DNA from: Candidatus Nanoarchaeia archaeon
Lineage (GTDB): Archaea; Nanobdellota; Nanobdellia; SCGC-AAA011-G17; GW2011-AR17
Assembly (NCBI GenBank): GCA_028706745.1
Contig: JAQTVM010000002.1
Coordinates: forward strand, 33,823-97,822
Reading direction: 5' to 3'
Length of the DNA: 64,000 bases
The position numbers and the translations under genes were made by a program. This document shows, one piece after another, positions 1-8,590 of this stretch. A model generated the notes under the pieces. That model was not told the DNA's origin. It made no database searches and saw only the letters and a program-made list of their open reading frames with translations. Every line of letters begins with the position of its first letter. Positions within the stretch are counted from its first letter, which is position 1.

Positions 1-621
1 GTAAGGATAATAACAAATGGATTTTGGGCAAGAAACGAGGAAAGCGCTTACAGGACAATCCGGGAGCTTTATGACAATGGGGTTTCTGTGATTGATATAG
101 CAAGCGGTGACAGATACCATTACGAGCAAGGCATAAATCCTGAATTGCTTAAGCCATATCAAAAAGAAAGCCCTATGTGCAAGGCGAGAGAGCAGCTAGA
201 GAAGGAAATGGGCACAGGAAGAAAACTGGAGATAGAATTCAGAAGGCACTACGGCGAGGGAATATTTGCAATACCTTTCGGGCGGGCAAAATCTCTGCCT
301 GCAAAAGAGAAGGACTTAAACAGAATTTGCAGCATAACGCCAAAATTGGATGAAATAACAGTCAATCCGGACGGCAAGGTTTATCCCTGCTGCTGGGCAA
401 TAACTCCTTCAATAGGAAATGCGCTTGAAGACAATCTTGATGCAGTCATAAAAAGAGCAATGAGAAACAGGGTGTTTAAAACACTGGCTGCAGAAGGGCC
501 AATAGGCGTTGCAAAGCTCACCGGATATTTCAGGAGAAGCGATGAGCCGCTTTACAGGAGACAGCAGTGCGTAATGTGCGAAGAAGTTTTTGACGAGATG
601 AGGAAAAATGGAGACATTTGA
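1..621 (+). CDS. Radical SAM/SPASM-like protein, 5'-truncated by window edge
   Basis: Frame 1 is open from base 1; Cys motifs PCCWA and QQCVMCEEVF resemble a C-terminal SPASM cluster. Confidence 0.6.
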   Translation, partial: VRIITNGFWARNEESAYRTIRELYDNGVSVIDIASGDRYHYEQGINPELLKPYQKESPMCKAREQLEKEMGTGRKLEIEFRRHYGEGIFAIPFGRAKSLPAKEKDLNRICSITPKLDEITVNPDGKVYPCCWAITPSIGNALEDNLDAVIKRAMRNRVFKTLAAEGPIGVAKLTGYFRRSDEPLYRRQQCVMCEEVFDEMRKNGDI

Positions 622-1507
622 CAAAATAAACGAAAACCCAAAGATGATTTATCTGGCAAGGGCTGCAAATGAGGATAATGCAGGCGGCTTTCTTTCTGAA
701 GAAGAATTCCAAAGATTCAAAACCCTGTATTCTGCAAACCCGCTTCTTGCAATACAAAGAATGAACAGCGCAATATCCATGATTAGGAATGACGGAGCAA
801 AGAAAAGATACTGCGAAGAATGCGTAAGCCTTGAGTCTGCAGTTGAAAGGGAGATTGTAGGGCAAAAAGAGATGCGCTGCGGCATTGAGACAGAAACAAA
901 AAATGGCATCCCATCCTTTCTTTATGACGGCTTTATTGACATGGGATATTTCAGGAATGAGCTTAAAAGGACAAGAGAGAAGATTCTTGTGGACAAGAGA
1001 AAGCTGAAAAAACATCTTGCTGATGCAAAGCACATGTCAATCTTATATCCTGAACGCAATGAAATGCTGCTTGCAAGAATGGTTTCTGACAGGCTTGAAT
1101 TCAGCAAAAAAATGACAGATATTAACGTAGAAGCGTCAGGCGCAGGGCTTATGGGGATTCATGAATTTGTCGGAGATTACGGCGTATGCAGGCATTTTGC
1201 AATGCTATATCAATTATTTGCGCAGGAAGCAGGCATTGAGTCAAGAATTGTAAGGGGGATGCTTGGAAAAGGGAATAATGCAGGGCTTCACGCGTGGAAT
1301 ATGGCGCACAAGGAAAAAAAAGCGATTTTAGTTGATTCGTCAGGAACATACTTGAGGGATAATCAAGATAACACAATCACAAGATGCATATTTGTTATTG
1401 AGGATTTGTTTGAAGGAAGATGCTACAAAAAGGCAAGGGGTTATGGCAAGCATTACGGACCGCACGAAAGAAGCAGGAATTTTTATAAATACAGGAAATT
1501 AGAATAA
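608..1507 (+). CDS. Transglutaminase-like cysteine protease-fold protein
   Basis: GVCRHFAMLYQLFAQEAGIESRIVRG...HAWN...LVDSSG matches the Cys/His/Asp arrangement of transglutaminase-like domains. Confidence 0.65.
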   Translation: METFDKINENPKMIYLARAANEDNAGGFLSEEEFQRFKTLYSANPLLAIQRMNSAISMIRNDGAKKRYCEECVSLESAVEREIVGQKEMRCGIETETKNGIPSFLYDGFIDMGYFRNELKRTREKILVDKRKLKKHLADAKHMSILYPERNEMLLARMVSDRLEFSKKMTDINVEASGAGLMGIHEFVGDYGVCRHFAMLYQLFAQEAGIESRIVRGMLGKGNNAGLHAWNMAHKEKKAILVDSSGTYLRDNQDNTITRCIFVIEDLFEGRCYKKARGYGKHYGPHERSRNFYKYRKLE

Positions 1508-1528
1508 AAATAAAAATAAGGGATTTTA

Positions 1529-2245
1529 TTAAACCCCGAAGTTTTCTCTCAGGAAGGAAATCATCATTTCATTTCCTGAAGTGCCGTATACCCTGTAAGC
1601 GTCCTTAAGATATTCCTTTTTCAGGTAAAGGTCTCCGAGCTTGTTAAGCTTTTCCTTTTCTGCAGCCGCTGCAAACGCTTTCTCTGCAAAAGGCAATGCT
1701 TCTGTCCTTTCGCTCTTGACGCACCTGTCTCCAACCTCAATGAGCTTTAATCTGTTGCCTAAAAGCTGGAAAACCTCAATGGCAGAGTCAAACTTTTCCC
1801 TCTTGATGCATTCTTCTCCCACCTTCAAAAGCATCTCCTTGTCATTCAAAAGCTTGTAAGCCCTGATTGCATCAACCATCTGTCCGTCCCTTAAGCAGGC
1901 TTCTCCTGTCTTTCTCAGCCTGTCATTGTTCTCAGCCATGTGAAAGCAGTCAATTGCGTCTGAAAACATCCCCTTGGATGCGAAATCATCCCCAATCTCA
2001 ACAAGTTTCTGCCTGTTTCCTGTCTGCACAAATGCCTTAATTGCTTCAGGTATTCTTCCTTTCTTGAGAAGCTCCTCGGCAACCGCATTAAGCACATTGC
2101 CCCTCATTTCATCGCTGAACATTGAAAGGTTTACGTTGTCAACGCCTTTCTTAAGGATAATCGGAACCATCTTTTCGTAGGTTTCGCTACCTTTGGCATT
2201 AAATTTTTCTACCAATCCTGGCACGGCTTTTTTTATGTGGTCCAT
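1529..2245 (-). CDS. TPR/alpha-solenoid repeat protein
   Basis: Repeated helical units (DAIDCFHMAENNDRLRKTGEACLRDGQMVDAIRAYKLLND...). Confidence 0.6.
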   Translation of the reverse strand: MDHIKKAVPGLVEKFNAKGSETYEKMVPIILKKGVDNVNLSMFSDEMRGNVLNAVAEELLKKGRIPEAIKAFVQTGNRQKLVEIGDDFASKGMFSDAIDCFHMAENNDRLRKTGEACLRDGQMVDAIRAYKLLNDKEMLLKVGEECIKREKFDSAIEVFQLLGNRLKLIEVGDRCVKSERTEALPFAEKAFAAAAEKEKLNKLGDLYLKKEYLKDAYRVYGTSGNEMMISFLRENFGV

Positions 2246-2384
2246 GTTAAATCACCCTCGCTTTTTATAATTATAATACTGCTAATTGTGATGAACTACT
2301 TGTTTATAAAGTTATTGTTAATTCATCACGCAAAAGATTAGTCATGATGTTATCACTGCTGTATGATTAGATGGAGAGAAGAAG

Positions 2385-3473
2385 TTAGTGATGTAGAGAA
2401 GGAGGCTGCACTTTTATAATTTCTATTGATTTATTGGTAATTGTTCTCCTTATCTTGAAAGTGTTTGCGTGTTTTGCATAAGCATTCCAGCCTTGCATTG
2501 ATTCAAGCAAATCCAAGGTGTTACTCCTATCTTCCTTGCATAGCTGTTTAAACATTTCAAGCCTTCTTTGCATCTTCCTTATGTTTCTTTTCCTTAAAAT
2601 GCGAAAATGGTAAAAGCACTTGAAGCCGAGCAAGTCAACCCCCCTTCCTAATGGAATTATTTTTGATTTCTGCGGATGTAGTTCAAGCAAAAGCTCATTC
2701 TGGAGGAATGAGCTTATTTCTGTTTTCCAGCTTTCAAGCTGGTTCTTGGAGTTATGGACTATTAAGAAATCATCTACATACCTAAGGTAATATTTCGCTT
2801 TCAGCCTGTGCTTAATGAATTGGTCAAGCTCGTTAAGATAAATGTTTGCAAAGAACTGGCTTGTGAGGTTGCCTAACGGCATTCCTTTGCCCTCTTGTTT
2901 TGCATTGTAATTATTGAGTATTTTTCTGATTAAATCCATTACATCTTTATCAGCTATTTTCTCGCTTATAATTTTCATCAGCTTTTCGTGGGAAACTGTT
3001 TCAAAATAGTGTTTTATATCAGCCTTAAGAGCATAGCCCTGCACATAATTCTTGTCTTGCAATCCCCTTATTTGCCTGCCATTGCAGGACACTTTTCGCT
3101 TGAAATAATCAAAACGCTGTATCGCTTTTAGATTGCCTTTCCCTTTCCTGTTGGCATAGCTGTCGTAAATGAAGTATTTTTCAAAAATCGGCTCTAATAT
3201 ATTGCAAATAGCGTGATGCACAACTCTGTCCCTGAAATCGCTTACTGAAATTCTTCTTGTTTTTGGGTCTCTTAGGATAAATTCATTTAACGGCAGAGGA
3301 AGATATATTTTTTGAATGAGTTCAACATGAAGCATTTGCAGGTTTTCAGCAAGATTCTTCTCAAATTGCATAACATAAGGCTTAAGTGTCTTATGCTTTC
3401 TGGCTTTCTTGAAAGCCAGCTCAAGATTTTCAATTGAGCAAATCTGCTCAAACAAGCGCTTGTATGTTTTCAT
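2385..3473 (-). CDS. DGR-type reverse transcriptase
   Basis: YLRYVDDF catalytic motif; GMPLGNLTSQFFANIYLNELD typical of DGR/retron-like RTs; adjacent TR/VR pair. Confidence 0.93.
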   Translation of the reverse strand: MKTYKRLFEQICSIENLELAFKKARKHKTLKPYVMQFEKNLAENLQMLHVELIQKIYLPLPLNEFILRDPKTRRISVSDFRDRVVHHAICNILEPIFEKYFIYDSYANRKGKGNLKAIQRFDYFKRKVSCNGRQIRGLQDKNYVQGYALKADIKHYFETVSHEKLMKIISEKIADKDVMDLIRKILNNYNAKQEGKGMPLGNLTSQFFANIYLNELDQFIKHRLKAKYYLRYVDDFLIVHNSKNQLESWKTEISSFLQNELLLELHPQKSKIIPLGRGVDLLGFKCFYHFRILRKRNIRKMQRRLEMFKQLCKEDRSNTLDLLESMQGWNAYAKHANTFKIRRTITNKSIEIIKVQPPSLHH

Positions 3474-3506
3474 TGCCGGGAATATGGAGCCCGAACGCAG
3501 AAGAGC

Positions 3507-3603
3507 TATTCCAAAAGCACGGCCGAGGTTGTCGTTGAGGTTGTTGTTGTTGCCGTTAAGGGCTGAATTGTTGTTAAGGTTGTTAGCCCAGAGGGCGCGG
3601 CTG
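3507..3603 (-). repeat. DGR template repeat (TR)
   Basis: 97-bp near-copy of 4021-4117; coding-strand sequence contains 11 AAC codons; all 12 differences from VR are at TR adenines. Confidence 0.93.
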
Positions 3604-3637
3604 TGTAGCTTGCCAACCGATAATAATCACTGATATG

Positions 3638-3665
3638 TCAAGAACACGCAAAAGCGTGTTCTTGA
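3638..3665. repeat. Perfect 12-bp stem, 4-nt loop hairpin between VR and TR
   Basis: TCAAGAACACGC-AAAA-GCGTGTTCTTGA. Confidence 0.8.
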
Positions 3666-3672
3666 GCATGCC

Positions 3673-3697
3673 AGAAATTTCGACATCCGAAATTTCT
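3673..3697. repeat. Perfect 10-bp stem, 5-nt loop hairpin between VR and TR
   Basis: AGAAATTTCG-ACATC-CGAAATTTCT. Confidence 0.8.
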
Positions 3698-3942
3698 AAG
3701 CACTTCACGATTTCACCTTTGCAGGCTACTCAGTGTTGCATCTGTATTGCACCCGAATGCCAAGTTTAAATAAAAGCATTCAGATTGGCAGGCGTGTAGC
3801 CCTTGCGCTACTTGCGCTCGGACAAAAAAGAAGAATAGAAAGAAAGAATAAAAAGTTTTGCTTTTATTTCCTGAAAACTTTAGGATTTACAGGGACATAC
3901 ATTAAGCCATTATGCTCAAAAGCAACTCCTTGCTTAAGCGCA

Positions 3943-4680
3943 TCAGCTATATTTGCTTCCAGCCCTGAAACCGCGCGGCGCCTGCGGCGCCGTTGCTCGC
4001 CCTTCGGGCTCGCTACGACGTACCCCAAAAGCACGGCCGAGGATGTCGTAGAGGTTGCTGAGGTTGCCGTAAAGGGCTGAATTGTAGTAAAGGTAGTCAG
4101 CCCAGAGGGCGCGGCTGAATGCCTTGCCCTGCTCTTTGGCATGCGCCTTGTCAACAACATATAATGGAACATTTTTTATGCCATTTTCCCTCAAAAACCT
4201 TCCGTAATTGTCAGCTTCGTCTCCAAACAGGAAAGCTGTAACAGCTTCCTTGCTGAAAGCGTCTGTTGAAATATTGCTTGGCACATCTTTTCTTTTCAAA
4301 AGCAAAACCTTGCCTTTGTGCTTTGCGCCTCCCTGAAGCGATTCAACAGCAACATCATTAAGGAAATATTCCCTAAATGGATTCGCCCTGTGGCAGTCTG
4401 TTGCATGCTTTGCAGCAGAAGGAGATTGCAGTAAAGGATTAAATGCCCCTGATGCAACAAGAATGTCCCCATTTGGCAAATAATTGAAATTCTCAGCAAG
4501 CCATGACCATTGTCTGCTTACAGCATGATTCGCCCCGCCAAGCATTCTTGCCTCGGCAAGCTGCTTTGCTGTTATCATTTCAAGGTTTTCTGCCCTGAAC
4601 TCATCAACACATCTGTCAAAAGCTCCTTGAGCCTGATAGACTTCAAGTGCCTCGCCCTTTGGTATTACGTATTTTTCCAT
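3943..4680 (-). CDS. DGR target (variable) protein with C-terminal variable region
   Basis: Contains VR: LWADYLYYNSALYGNLSNLYDILGRAFGV, versus TR-encoded LWANNLNNNSALNGNNNNLNDNLGRAFGI. Confidence 0.85.
   Translation of the reverse strand: MEKYVIPKGEALEVYQAQGAFDRCVDEFRAENLEMITAKQLAEARMLGGANHAVSRQWSWLAENFNYLPNGDILVASGAFNPLLQSPSAAKHATDCHRANPFREYFLNDVAVESLQGGAKHKGKVLLLKRKDVPSNISTDAFSKEAVTAFLFGDEADNYGRFLRENGIKNVPLYVVDKAHAKEQGKAFSRALWADYLYYNSALYGNLSNLYDILGRAFGVRRSEPEGRATAPQAPRGFRAGSKYS
4021..4117 (-). repeat. DGR variable repeat (VR)
   Basis: Aligned without gaps to TR 3507-3603; 85/97 identical, all substitutions adenine-specific on the coding strand. Confidence 0.93.
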
Positions 4681-4806
4681 TTTTGAACCTCCTAATAAGT
4701 ATTTTTGGTTAGGATTTGAAGATATTGCAAGTATTTAAGCCTTTTGGTTTTGTTGTCACTTGAAAGTTTAGGTTAATCCAAAATGAGAAAGAAATTTGTT
4801 CAAACT

Positions 4807-4857
4807 TTATGCACAATATATAGTGCATAACTTCCTACTTTATGCATAACGTAAAGT
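4807..4857. promoter_or_regulatory. Two inverted repeats upstream of the ATPase gene (putative operator/promoter)
   Basis: TTATGCAC-N8-GTGCATAA and ACTTTA-N9-TAAAGT, followed by TTTATAAAG. Confidence 0.45.
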
Positions 4858-4887
4858 TTATAAAGTAGATATACCCCCCATAAAGCC

Positions 4888-6231
4888 ATGGATGAAATAA
4901 CCCTCAGGCTGATGGAAAACCTGAATGAGCACTGGGCGCTCGGCAAGGTGCCTGAAAGGCTGAAAGAAAAGATAAAGCGAGAAAAATTCCAGGACATAAT
5001 AAAATATCTTGATGAAAGGCAGATAATAACAATAGTAGGGCTTAGAAGAACCGGGAAAACAACGCTCATATTCCAGATGATGGAGCACCTTATAGAAAAG
5101 GGCGTAAAGCCAAAAAACATCCTTTATTTTTCTTTTGATGAGCTGACAAGCAAAAGCCCCGAAACTATAGATGAGATTATACAGCATTTTGCGTCAAACA
5201 TTTCAAAAAGCAGCATGGAAAGCAAAGAAAGAAAATACATATTTTTTGACGAAATACAAAAAGTTGAGAATTGGCAGGCTGTTCTAAAGAGGTATTATGA
5301 CCTGAAATACAGCCTGAAATTTATAGTTTCAGGCTCTGAAAGCTTGTTGCTCAGAAAGAAAACCAAGGAAACAATGGCAGGGAGAAGCTTTGATTTTCTC
5401 CTTACCCCTATGTCTTTCAGGGAATACCTTGAATTCAACGGCGTAAAAGCGGAAAAAGGCACATGCAGGGAGATTTATGCAAAAACCATTGCGCACCATG
5501 CAAAGCTGAGAGGGATGTTTGAGGAATTTCTGCTTAGAGGCGGCTTTCCTGAAACAATAGGCATGGATACACACAGGCTTCAGGAATACCTTTATGAATC
5601 TGTGCTTCAGAAAATCGTGTTCAGCGACATCCCCTCTTTGTTTAATATTTCAAACCCTGAAATGCTGGTAAAAATTATGGAGCTTGTTTCAAAGAACACG
5701 TCACAGCTTTTTGAGATAGGGCAGATTTGCGAAGTTTTTAATATATCAAGAAACTCAGCTTCAGCATACCTTTCTTACCTTGAAAACTCTTTCCTTATAT
5801 CGATATCATTCAATTACACGAAAAGCAAAGTAAAACAGCTAAGAACAAGCAAAAAAGCATACATAAATGATACAGGAATTGCAAACAGCCTTTTAAAGCA
5901 ATTACATATTGAGTCCCCTGAATATCTTGGGCAGCTAGCTGAAACACAAGTTTACAATGAAATCTCAAGAAGGTGCCAGGCATTATTTTGGCGGGACAAA
6001 ATGCAGCATGAAGTTGATATAATCGTCAAGAACAAAAAAATAATCCCTGTGGAAGTAAAATACAGGGCAACAATAAGCACAGGGGATATTAAAAATACGG
6101 AAATTTTTATGGAAAAAAACAATGTTGTAAAAGGGATAATTGTCACAAAAGACCTGTTCCGGGAAGAAAAAAGCCTTGTATATATCCCGGCGTGGCTTTT
6201 TCTCTTGTCTTACGAAACATTAATAGAATAA
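4888..6231 (+). CDS. AAA ATPase with DUF4143-like C-terminus
   Basis: Walker A GLRRTGKTTL; FFDEIQKVENW; C-terminal nuclease-like HEVDIIVKNKKIIPVEVKYR. Confidence 0.8.
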   Translation: MDEITLRLMENLNEHWALGKVPERLKEKIKREKFQDIIKYLDERQIITIVGLRRTGKTTLIFQMMEHLIEKGVKPKNILYFSFDELTSKSPETIDEIIQHFASNISKSSMESKERKYIFFDEIQKVENWQAVLKRYYDLKYSLKFIVSGSESLLLRKKTKETMAGRSFDFLLTPMSFREYLEFNGVKAEKGTCREIYAKTIAHHAKLRGMFEEFLLRGGFPETIGMDTHRLQEYLYESVLQKIVFSDIPSLFNISNPEMLVKIMELVSKNTSQLFEIGQICEVFNISRNSASAYLSYLENSFLISISFNYTKSKVKQLRTSKKAYINDTGIANSLLKQLHIESPEYLGQLAETQVYNEISRRCQALFWRDKMQHEVDIIVKNKKIIPVEVKYRATISTGDIKNTEIFMEKNNVVKGIIVTKDLFREEKSLVYIPAWLFLLSYETLIE

Positions 6232-6328
6232 ATAAAAAAATATCCCTTGGGCAGGATAACATTATATTGCATTCAGTATAAATGCTTTTCAGAGATGTAA
6301 AACCAAAATAGGGATAAAATTCACGGCG

Positions 6329-6439
6329 GAGGTCTGCGAGCAGAGTGAAGTGAACCTCGGAACATGCTGGAAAATCAAGAAGGATTTTCGGCACACAGAA
6401 AACGCGAAGCGTTTTCAAGTGAAGCGCAGCGAAGTGACA
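6329..6439. repeat. Cluster of short hairpins (intergenic element)
   Basis: GAGGT..ACCTC; GAAAATC-AAGAAG-GATTTTC; GAAAACGC-GAA-GCGTTTTC. Confidence 0.6.
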
Positions 6440-6457
6440 GAGCCCTGCCTTTTGGGA

Positions 6458-7564
6458 CTAGTCAACATGCACCTCAACAATATCCTCATCAGCAACCTTA
6501 TTGTCAAGCTTCAAAATCTTCTGCCCGTCAAACTTCACTGACTTCCCCCAGATTCTCGCGAACCTGAACCGCTTTACAAAATCCCTGTGCAGTTTTTCGC
6601 AGACGTTTTTAATTGTAGCGCCTTCGGTAAGAACCATTGGCTCGCTCATATCTGCATCTTTTCCTGCTTCCTTGCAGTAAATTCTCACGAATTTCAGGCT
6701 TTTGAATATAAGTTCTTTTAATTCATCCAATCCTATATTATTTTCAGCTGAAATGCACAAATCAGGATTTATCTGCGCCTTTACCCTTTCCAGCGCATTA
6801 GCGTCAAGCAGGTCAACTTTGTTTAATATTGTAATCCCGGGCACATATTTCCTGTTGCCTTCAACAATATCTATCAGCTCGTCAGGCGTTATGTCGCCTC
6901 TTATTACTACATCTGCATTGTTTAGTTTTAACTCATGCAGCATTGCAATGGCAGTTGCCTTATCCATTTTTGTGAGATTGCCGCAGGAAAGGTTTAATCC
7001 GCCTGTCGGCTTTTTTGTAATCCTTATTTCCGGCTTTTTCATGTTCATTCTGATTCTTGCCGCATACAATTCATTTTTCATAATCTGAAGCTGCCCCGGA
7101 GCTGCTGCATCAACCAGAAGTATGATTAAGTCTGCGCTCGAGGCTGCTGCAAGAACTTCTTTTCCTCTTCCTTTTCCTTCAGAAGCGCCTTCAATCAAGC
7201 CGGGAACATCCAGTATCTGGATTCTTGTTTTCTTGTAATTCAAGACGCCGGGAATTACTGTCAATGTTGTAAATGCATATGCGCCCACTCTTGATTCAGC
7301 GTCTGTTATCTTGTTCAGCAAAGTGCTTTTGCCTGCTGACGGAAATCCTATTAAGGCAGCTGTCGCGTCGCCTGTTTTTTTTACTGCAAACCCGTCTGCC
7401 GCAATCTTTGCAGTTGATTTCTTGTGCTTCTCATCCCTCAGCCTTGCTATCTTTGCCTTCAGAAGCCCCACAGAACGCTGGGTTCTCTTGTTGTACTTTG
7501 TAGTCCTGAGCTCTTCCTCAAACTCGGCTATCTTCTCGTTCAGTTTTGTGTCATTAATGCCCAT
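6458..7564 (-). CDS. DRG/Obg-family GTPase with C-terminal TGS domain
   Basis: GFPSAGKSTLLNKIT, DVPGLIEGAS, NKVDLLD; C-terminal TGS-like segment; start trimmed to MGINDTKLNEK. Confidence 0.88.
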   Translation of the reverse strand: MGINDTKLNEKIAEFEEELRTTKYNKRTQRSVGLLKAKIARLRDEKHKKSTAKIAADGFAVKKTGDATAALIGFPSAGKSTLLNKITDAESRVGAYAFTTLTVIPGVLNYKKTRIQILDVPGLIEGASEGKGRGKEVLAAASSADLIILLVDAAAPGQLQIMKNELYAARIRMNMKKPEIRITKKPTGGLNLSCGNLTKMDKATAIAMLHELKLNNADVVIRGDITPDELIDIVEGNRKYVPGITILNKVDLLDANALERVKAQINPDLCISAENNIGLDELKELIFKSLKFVRIYCKEAGKDADMSEPMVLTEGATIKNVCEKLHRDFVKRFRFARIWGKSVKFDGQKILKLDNKVADEDIVEVHVD

Positions 7565-7657
7565 TATATTCGAAATATGGAACATATTGGTTAAATAGCT
7601 TTCTATGACAAAAAGAAGAAAGTCAGATTTAAATACTGCCTTGCATTTGTTAAATAT

Positions 7658-8008
7658 ATGAAAAAGCACCCCAAATTAAAAAATCCTGAAGCGTGCAGGA
7701 CATGCGCCGCCTGCTGCAAGCAGTTTCCTTTTTATGACCATAATGATGACGGGCTGGTTGACAGGATAAAACTGCTGAAAACAGACAAGATTATTGTTGA
7801 GGAATCGGATTTTGCGACTCAGGACGGAAAAAGACTTTTCAGGATTGTATTGGACATCACCTGCTCTGCATTGAAATTCAAAAACGGAAAATATTACTGC
7901 AAATTGTACGGCAAGAAGTCAAGACCCAGGATGTGCAGCGAGTATCCCTATGAAATAACTGACTGGGAAAGAAAGCACTGCAAGGGGCTTAAGCCCCGTA
8001 AAGCTTAA
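7658..8008 (+). CDS. YkgJ-type Cys cluster protein
   Basis: CRTCAACC...CSAL...YYCKLYGKKSRPRMCSEYP. Confidence 0.75.
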   Translation: MKKHPKLKNPEACRTCAACCKQFPFYDHNDDGLVDRIKLLKTDKIIVEESDFATQDGKRLFRIVLDITCSALKFKNGKYYCKLYGKKSRPRMCSEYPYEITDWERKHCKGLKPRKA

Positions 8009-8034
8009 ATATAGCCTCTTTTGGAACAATTCTT

Positions 8035-8565
8035 ATGCAGGCAGTAAAAACAATAGCAGAGCCTGAGCTTTCAGGCATTTTAAGAGTAGGGCAAAGGGCT
8101 TTCGGATATTTGGAAAAGAATTCCGGGAAAAAGTACCTTGAGACATTAAGCCTTGCATGCTGTATAGGGCTTTATGCGAGAAGCGAAAATGGGATAGAAG
8201 CGCTGAGCCATATAGACTGCGGCGGAAATACAGGCATAAGAGCTGATTCGCAGGCTTTAATTTTCCTCGATTATATGAAACATAAAGGGATGAATCCTTA
8301 TGAGATAATCATAGTAAGAAGCGCAACAGCGGTTCCTGAAAGTATCTCCAAGATATACAATGTGCTGGAATCAAGGAAGTGCAGAAATATCCGCGGAATA
8401 AAGGGAGGGGATTCAATTGACATTCTTTTTGAGAATGGCCGCCCTTATTTTGTTGAAAACGCAGAAAAGCAAAAGAAGGATTGGCAAACTATCCTGGACA
8501 TGCTAAACAGGCAGGGGCTTAAGTGCGAGAATACAGGCGAGATAATCATACCTGAAAACATTTAA
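8035..8565 (+). CDS. Uncharacterised protein, possible CheD-like fold
   Basis: SLACCIGLYARSENGIEALSHID resembles the Cys/His pair region of CheD-type deamidases. Confidence 0.4.
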   Translation: MQAVKTIAEPELSGILRVGQRAFGYLEKNSGKKYLETLSLACCIGLYARSENGIEALSHIDCGGNTGIRADSQALIFLDYMKHKGMNPYEIIIVRSATAVPESISKIYNVLESRKCRNIRGIKGGDSIDILFENGRPYFVENAEKQKKDWQTILDMLNRQGLKCENTGEIIIPENI

Positions 8566-8590
8566 TAATCAGCCAAGCTTCTGCTAATTC

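Noticed and set aside
530-1033. ORF 530-1033 (-) and similar long antisense ORFs across the window
   Set aside because: Antisense to a confidently assigned CDS with recognisable motifs.
2385-3473. Retron or group II intron RT
   Set aside because: No maturase/HNH domains or msr/msd structure seen, while the TR/VR pair with adenine-specific differences strongly favours a DGR.
3409-3633. ORF 3409-3633 (+) spanning TR
   Set aside because: Lies antisense over the DGR template repeat and RT start; composition is explained by the TR.
3733-4080. ORF 3733-4080 (+)
   Set aside because: Overlaps VR and the GC-rich hairpins antisense; no protein-like conservation visible.
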